DNA from: a virus
Length of the DNA stretch: 50,224 nucleotides
Virus record (IMG/VR): IMGVR_UViG_3300042888_003016
Span: 1 to 50,224 of that record
Direction: 5' to 3' (one strand)
Positions 46,886 through 50,224 of this stretch are shown one piece after another (position 1 is the first letter of the stretch; each line of letters begins with the position of its first letter). Under the pieces are notes generated by a model. It saw only the letters and a program-made list of their open reading frames with translations, was not told the DNA's origin and ran no database searches. A program made the translations under genes and the position numbers.

Positions 46886-47104
46886 CGGGACTAGTAAGTG
46901 ACAGGAATAAATTGAAGCGCAGAAGGAGCGAAGCGACTGGTATTCCAAGGAAATACGGAAGGCCCCATTTACTCCATTTACGAATGGCTGTAGGCCGAAG
47001 GCCGTAAGCCTGAAGAGCGAGCAGCGTTAAATGGATAAATGGAGGGAGTATTACTTTGGAATGCGAGCAAGCAATTTTGCCGTAGATTTTTATTCAAATA
47101 TATT
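46886..47104 (+). ncRNA. Structured-RNA candidate, family P copy 1
   Basis: Shares fixed boxes CGACTGGT (about 46935), ACGGAAG and GGGAGTA with copies at 47916 and 48121, but with different helices between them. Here CCATTTA (46965-46971) and CCATTTA (46974-46980) pair with TAAATGG (47036-47042) and TAAATGG (47028-47034). An outer helix pairs ATTCCAAGG (about 46942) with CTTTGGAAT (about 47053). A GCC-rich hairpin caps the stem. Confidence 0.6.
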
Positions 47105-47915
47105 CGGGACTAATAAACAGACTTAGCATTTGCGTGCAAGGTCGCGTGCTGCGTAGTTGTTTATGTCGTTGTGCACGGCTCAGCGTGCAAGCGAAGCGTC
47201 ATAAGACATAACGACGAAGCATCTCGCGGACTGCATGCAATGCGATTGTTGTGATGAGACCCAACACGGGACTAGTTAGTTCATAAACATACAAAGCGAG
47301 TTGTTGCTTTTAGGAGCGGAGCCTTAGCGAAGGTTTCCAGAGCGTAGCCTGGAATCTGAGCGGAGGCTAAGCGATGAAAAGAAACACGAGTGGGAACTGT
47401 GATTAGGCTTTCCTCGGGACTAAATACCTACCGGGAACAGACAGCGAAGTTACTTTCTTTTCGAGCGGTGCGAGAGCGAGAAGGTTCCAGAAGCGGAGTT
47501 ATTTTGCGATTAAAGACTTTATGGGAACAAGCGAAGATGCGAGCGTTGAAGGACGAGAAGCTTGAATGTAAATAGTAAAACTTCGGGACTAGGGACTATT
47601 CAAGCGGTGAGTCGTTTGATGCGAGCAGTGAAGCGCAGTGTACTTAAAGGATTTAAGAGCGGGATAACGAGCAGTCTGGAATTTCGAGCGTTCGCTGAGC
47701 GAGGAAAGAAGTACGAGCAAAAGTTGTGCTGTGAGCCTACTCGGGACTATGAAGTATGTTTTACAGTCCATGTTCAACAAACAAGCTTTATGAAGCGTCC
47801 GGAGCTGCTGAAGACTGGTGGTAGCTCTTTTGCGGACACCGTCGAGGCATCTCCAGGTAAGCGAGTATGCGATAACTTTTATTCGATTCATAGATAGTTT
47901 TTATTCAATACGACT

Positions 47916-48120
47916 CGGGACTTACATATAAAAGGATTGAAGCGTGAACGAGAAGGAGCGCAGCGACTGGTAATTTCGAGAAAAACGGAAGAGACTCTTT
48001 TCTCGTTTTCTGGGTGGCTGCAAGCCCCCCAAGCGATAGCGGGAAAAGGAAAAAGAGAGGGAGTATTTCGAGGAACTACGAGAGAGCGATTCATCCGGGG
48101 ACTTTTCAACAAAACCATTA
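47916..48120 (+). ncRNA. Structured-RNA candidate, family P copy 2
   Basis: The conserved boxes CGACTGGT, ACGGAAG and GGGAGTA flank a helix of different sequence: CTCTTTT (47996-48002) with AAAAGAG (48052-48058) and TTTTC (48007-48011) with GAAAA (48044-48048). The helix is in the same place as in copy 1 though the bases differ, a covariation signature. The outer helix is weaker here. Confidence 0.6.
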
Positions 48121-48341
48121 CGGGACTAATAACCACAGGGTTAGGCGTGTGCCTGTTTTGAAAGGGAGAGAATCGACTGGTGGTTTTTAAAGTTTACGGA
48201 AGAGGCTCTTTTTTGTCTTTTTTGAGTGAGGTACGAGCAAAAGCGACGCTTTTTGGAGCGGTAAAAAGAAAAAAAGAGAGGGAGTAAAATTTAATAAACC
48301 ATGAAAAACGGCACTGCCAGGAGTTGTTAGATAAATCAACA
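48121..48341 (+). ncRNA. Structured-RNA candidate, family P copy 3
   Basis: Same fixed boxes around a third version of the helix: CTCTTTTTT (48206-48214) and TTTTTT (48218-48223) pair with the A-rich strand 48263-48278. The outer helix pairs GGTTTTTAAA (about 48182) with TTTAATAAACC (about 48290), with one bulge. Confidence 0.6.
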
Positions 48342-48484
48342 CGGGACTAACTTCTATAAGCCAACAAGCATTGCGTCTTTCTGTTCGATGTGAATGAGCG
48401 TGCTGGTAACGAGGTACGAAGTTACGCAAAGCGAAAGAACAACGAAAAAGAAAACGCATGCGGTAGCTTTTATTTGATACGACT
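48342..48484 (+). ncRNA. Structured-RNA candidate, family A copy 1
   Basis: Contains AGCATTGCGT and, near the end, ACGCATGC, which can close a long stem, plus hairpin GTAAC (48406-48410)/GTTAC (48421-48425). Family A copy 2 keeps both helices with changed bases. Confidence 0.6.
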
Positions 48485-48735
48485 CGGGACTTATGTGTAC
48501 TAGGACTATTTGAAGAGTCGCAATAGCGACGAAGTGTTATTTCTTGGAACGATACGGAGCGAAGAAGGTATGCGTAGGGAAATGTGAAGCGACGGAGTGC
48601 GACAGCGCTTCGGCGCTAGCATAAGCGAAGTGACCTTCTTTTAGCGAGGTATTGTGTAAAGAAATACACGAGGTGCGTTGTGGCGAAGCAAATGTCCGGG
48701 ATGTCGCAATCAAAGATAAACATCTACCAAAGTCT
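48485..48735 (+). ncRNA. Structured-RNA candidate, family B copy 1
   Basis: Shares long blocks with 49166-49413, including GGTATGCGTAGGG, CGACAGC and CGGCGCTAGCATAAGCGAAG. AAGAAGGT can pair with ACCTTCTT, and AGCGC-TTCG-GCGCT forms a very stable UUCG hairpin near 48604-48617. The unit ends with CTACCAAAGTCT before the next octamer. Confidence 0.6.
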
Positions 48736-48890
48736 CGGGACTAAGTACCTAGGTTGTCGGGCTGCCGACACCTGATGAGGAAGCGTAATTTTCATGGCCC
48801 CTGGTGGCGGACACGGAATCATGTAATGATTTCGAGGTCTTCCGCCCCATGTTAAATTTGCTGGTGCCAAAGCTGTTAGATAAGTCTGCA
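48736..48890 (+). ncRNA. Structured-RNA candidate, family C copy 1
   Basis: GGAATCAT (48815-48822) pairs with ATGATTTC (48826-48833) around a GTA loop, inside an outer GGCGGA/TCCGCC stem. The block GCTGGTGCCAAAG and TGTTAG near the end are shared with family C copy 2. Confidence 0.6.
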
Positions 48891-49025
48891 CGGGACTAAT
48901 AACCAAAAACAGTGAGCATTCCGAACGAAGCGACGTAGCCGCCGAGGCATCCCGTAGCTCGCGTAGGGAGCCTGGCGTCTACCGAGCAAGCGAGGAGGCG
49001 AGGAAAAGTCTCATGTTTGCCTACA
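48891..49025 (+). ncRNA. Structured non-coding unit without a recognised second copy
   Basis: A 135-bp unit beginning CGGGACTAATAACC. It holds several GC-rich inverted repeats (CGTAG, GCCTGGCG, GAGGCGAGG) but I find no paralogue in the window. It sits between families C and A in the duplicated block. Confidence 0.4.
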
Positions 49026-49165
49026 CGGGACTTATCTTTACAAACGAGCAAGCATTGCATTTTCGTTCGACTCGGAGCGAGCGTGCTGTGACAAGGCACG
49101 AAGTCACGCAAAGCGAGCGTAGGTCGATAAGAAAATGTATGCGGTGAGTGAGTAGTAAATGAAAT
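49026..49165 (+). ncRNA. Structured-RNA candidate, family A copy 2
   Basis: Diverged copy of 48342-48484. The hairpin is GTGAC (49088-49092)/GTCAC (49103-49107): the A-T pair of copy 1 has become G-C on both sides. The long stem is TGCAT/ATGTA instead of TGCGT/ACGCA, again a paired change. Confidence 0.65.
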
Positions 49166-49413
49166 CGGGACTTATGTGTAACAGGACTGTTCGACGAAAT
49201 GGTTAGCGACGAAGTGTTATTTTTTGGAACAAAAAGAAGCGAGGAAGGTATGCGTAGGGTAATGCGAAGCAACGAAGTGCGACAGCAATTCGGCGCTAGC
49301 ATAAGCGAAGCGACCTTTTGAGCGCACTTATTGTGCAGAAAAATACACGAGAAGCGGTCCATGAGGCGAATATCCGGGATACCGAATTCATAGATAAATA
49401 TCTATTCAAGTCT
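49166..49413 (+). ncRNA. Structured-RNA candidate, family B copy 2
   Basis: Diverged copy of 48485-48735 with the same order of blocks (TTATGTGTA, AGGACT, GCGACGAAGTGTTATTT, GGTATGCGTAGGG, GGCGCTAGCATAAGCGAAG). The long AAGGT/ACCTT stem is kept; the UUCG hairpin of copy 1 is weaker here. Confidence 0.6.
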
Positions 49414-49641
49414 CGGGACTAGATAATGGTTTGATGGTTGAAAAACAATCACGCAAAATCAACTTAGACAGATAAGAGAATCTAGGTGATTCTGGCGAAG
49501 CGCATGCGTAGACATGAATCAACGGTTGCCGGGTTGAAAAGCGTAGGGTTGTTCGAGCCGAGCAGCGGTGAGAACACACGAGCGTTCAACTCGGCAAAGA
49601 TTTGCTTATGTGGATAAGTTGGAACTCTATTCAAATATCCT
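49414..49641 (+). ncRNA. Structured non-coding unit inserted between families B and C
   Basis: A 228-bp unit with hairpin-rich stretches (AGAATCTAGGTGATTCT near 49478; GCCGAGCAGC and CGTTCAACTCGGC near 49557-49594). No second copy is seen. Its presence breaks the B-C order found at 48485-48890. Confidence 0.4.
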
Positions 49642-49796
49642 CGGGACTTGATACCTTGAGATGTCAGGTTGTCGCGCCGAGATGCTAGGCGTATTTTTAT
49701 GACCCCCCATGGTGCGGACACAAAATCATGTAATGATTTTGAGGTTGTCCGCCGTCATATAAATCGCTGGTGCCAAAGTTGTTAGGGGGGTTAGTA
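49642..49796 (+). ncRNA. Structured-RNA candidate, family C copy 2
   Basis: Diverged copy of 48736-48890, exactly the same length (155 bp). The hairpin is AAAATCAT (49722-49729)/ATGATTTT (49733-49740): two G-containing pairs of copy 1 (G-C and G-U) are A-T here. The outer TGCGGACA/TGTCCGCC stem is kept. Confidence 0.65.
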
Positions 49797-50224
49797 CGGG
49801 ACTTGATAGCGAAGATTTTGCAGCACGGCGGGCGTAGCGTGACTTGAGTGCGAGCATCGCTGTAGCGGACCGGGTAAATCGACTGAAGCTAGTGAGTGAA
49901 TTTTGTGTATACAAAATGATACGAGCGTTGCTGAGGGAGATTTCTCGGGTAGCGGAAGTGGGCGAGTGGCTCAGTCAAAGCGTAGAGCGTTTGTGCTGCA
50001 AATCTGGTAAGTTTTATTCAACTTGCTACGGGGCTAAATAACAAATTCAGGCGTTCGTTTCTTTCTGGGAACCAGAATAAGTGAGCAACGGTCAAGCCTC
50101 TTGACGAAGCGAAGTGGCTCGACAATTAATTGTTGCGGCGATTGCTAAAGGCATTAGCGATGACTAATCAATCACATGTTGGATAATCGGGACTAGAGAC
50201 TTTATACCGGGAAGCGCTAAGGTC

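Larger units (their letters stand above)
46886..50224. repeat. Array of about 19 non-coding units, each opened by CGGGACTW
   Basis: The octamer CGGGACTA or CGGGACTT starts at 46886, 47105, 47268, 47415, 47584, 47742, 47916, 48121, 48342, 48485, 48736, 48891, 49026, 49166, 49414, 49642, 49797 and 50188, with one variant CGGGGCTA at 50029 and a poor relative at 48097. All are in the same direction; spacing is 135-251 bp. Between them there is no convincing gene but many hairpins and GCGAA-type loops. Left flanks often read TATTCAA or ACACG, right flanks AATAA. The array runs off the window. It is neither CRISPR (8-bp repeat, long related units) nor an integron attC array as known. Strand of transcription is not certain. 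Confidence 0.85.

Noticed and set aside
47908-48492. T7-like promoters in the array (AATACGACTC before CGGGACTT at 47908, and a similar site at 48477)
   Set aside because: Only the upstream half of a T7 promoter is matched. The essential downstream half is absent and no phage RNA polymerase is seen.
49940-50015. tRNA-like stretch (GGCGAGTGGCTCAGT with a GCA-containing loop)
   Set aside because: A D-arm-like word and a hairpin are present, but acceptor and T arms cannot be formed.
47390-50041. Many short open frames on both strands in the last 3 kb
   Set aside because: They overlap one another, lack ribosome sites, have no recognisable products, and cross the octamers and hairpins. The structured-RNA explanation fits better.
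46886-50224. CRISPR array
   Set aside because: The repeated word is only 8 bp, the intervals vary from 135 to 251 bp and are related to one another, and no cas genes are present.

Overview
This window looks like part of the genome of a tailed double-stranded DNA phage (Caudoviricetes) of an actinobacterium. An HK97-type major capsid protein, a giant multidomain protein encoded just before it, an endolysin-like protein, SSB, a primase-helicase and a SNF2 helicase point to a phage. Three WhiB-like Fe-S regulators, an adenosylcobalamin-type (class II) ribonucleotide reductase and many apparently leaderless genes (a -10 box 6-7 nt before the start codon) point to an actinobacterial host. The glycan cassette and low-to-moderate GC fit an aquatic actinophage, but that is inference. 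Tail, portal and large terminase genes are not in the window, so this is one slice of a larger genome.

Layout. 1-13673: one reading frame, open at the left edge, encoding a >4540-residue polyvalent protein. It is divided by 11 copies (10 good, one divergent) of a [G/S]-P-x-G-x-M motif into segments that include an ART-like domain, several helix-turn-helix segments, a double Clp-N domain, a Nudix hydrolase and a zeta-toxin/kinase-like P-loop domain. 13683-15389: a small protein, the major capsid protein and a strong terminator. 15412-17037: a 2OG-Fe(II) hydroxylase, a Cys-rich protein, a thermonuclease and a coiled-coil protein. 17055-22049 (minus): a translationally coupled glycan cassette with two fusion proteins (GDPD-like + glycosyltransferase; HAD phosphatase + nucleotidyltransferase), an FkbM methyltransferase and two glycosyltransferases. 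22052-28499 (mainly minus): a DNA-glycosylase-like protein, a lysozyme-like protein, a WhiB operon under a palindromic operator, small genes, a tRNA-CAU and the ribonucleotide reductase. 28500-32700: regulatory and small-gene region with two CTTG-rich arrays, each placed before the same promoter module, and an unusual tRNA-like gene directly abutting a start codon. 32705-34850 (plus): HicA-like, nuclease-like and zinc proteins and a clavaminate synthase/AsnO-type oxygenase. 34847-39686 (minus): RHH, small-terminase-like, primase-helicase, WhiB and DUF932 genes. 39768-46883: small proteins, thioredoxin, WhiB, SNF2 helicase, and an ssb - cytosine-C5-methyltransferase - Nmad1-like operon.

46884-50224: the last 3.3 kb hold no convincing gene. 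They are an array of about 19 non-coding units of 135-251 bp, each opened by the octamer CGGGACTW. Several units are diverged copies of one another, and their predicted helices are kept by compensatory base changes, so the units look like structured RNAs. The array runs off the right edge. I do not recognise it. With the motif-segmented polyprotein, it is the most likely undescribed system here.

How the parts may work together (inference): the polyvalent protein is probably packaged or injected and processed at the repeated motif. WhiB proteins and operator-bearing promoters would control early and middle genes. The reductase, thioredoxin, SSB, primase-helicase and SNF2 protein serve replication. 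The methyltransferase, Nmad1-like protein, oxygenases and glycosyl enzymes would alter DNA or surface structures.
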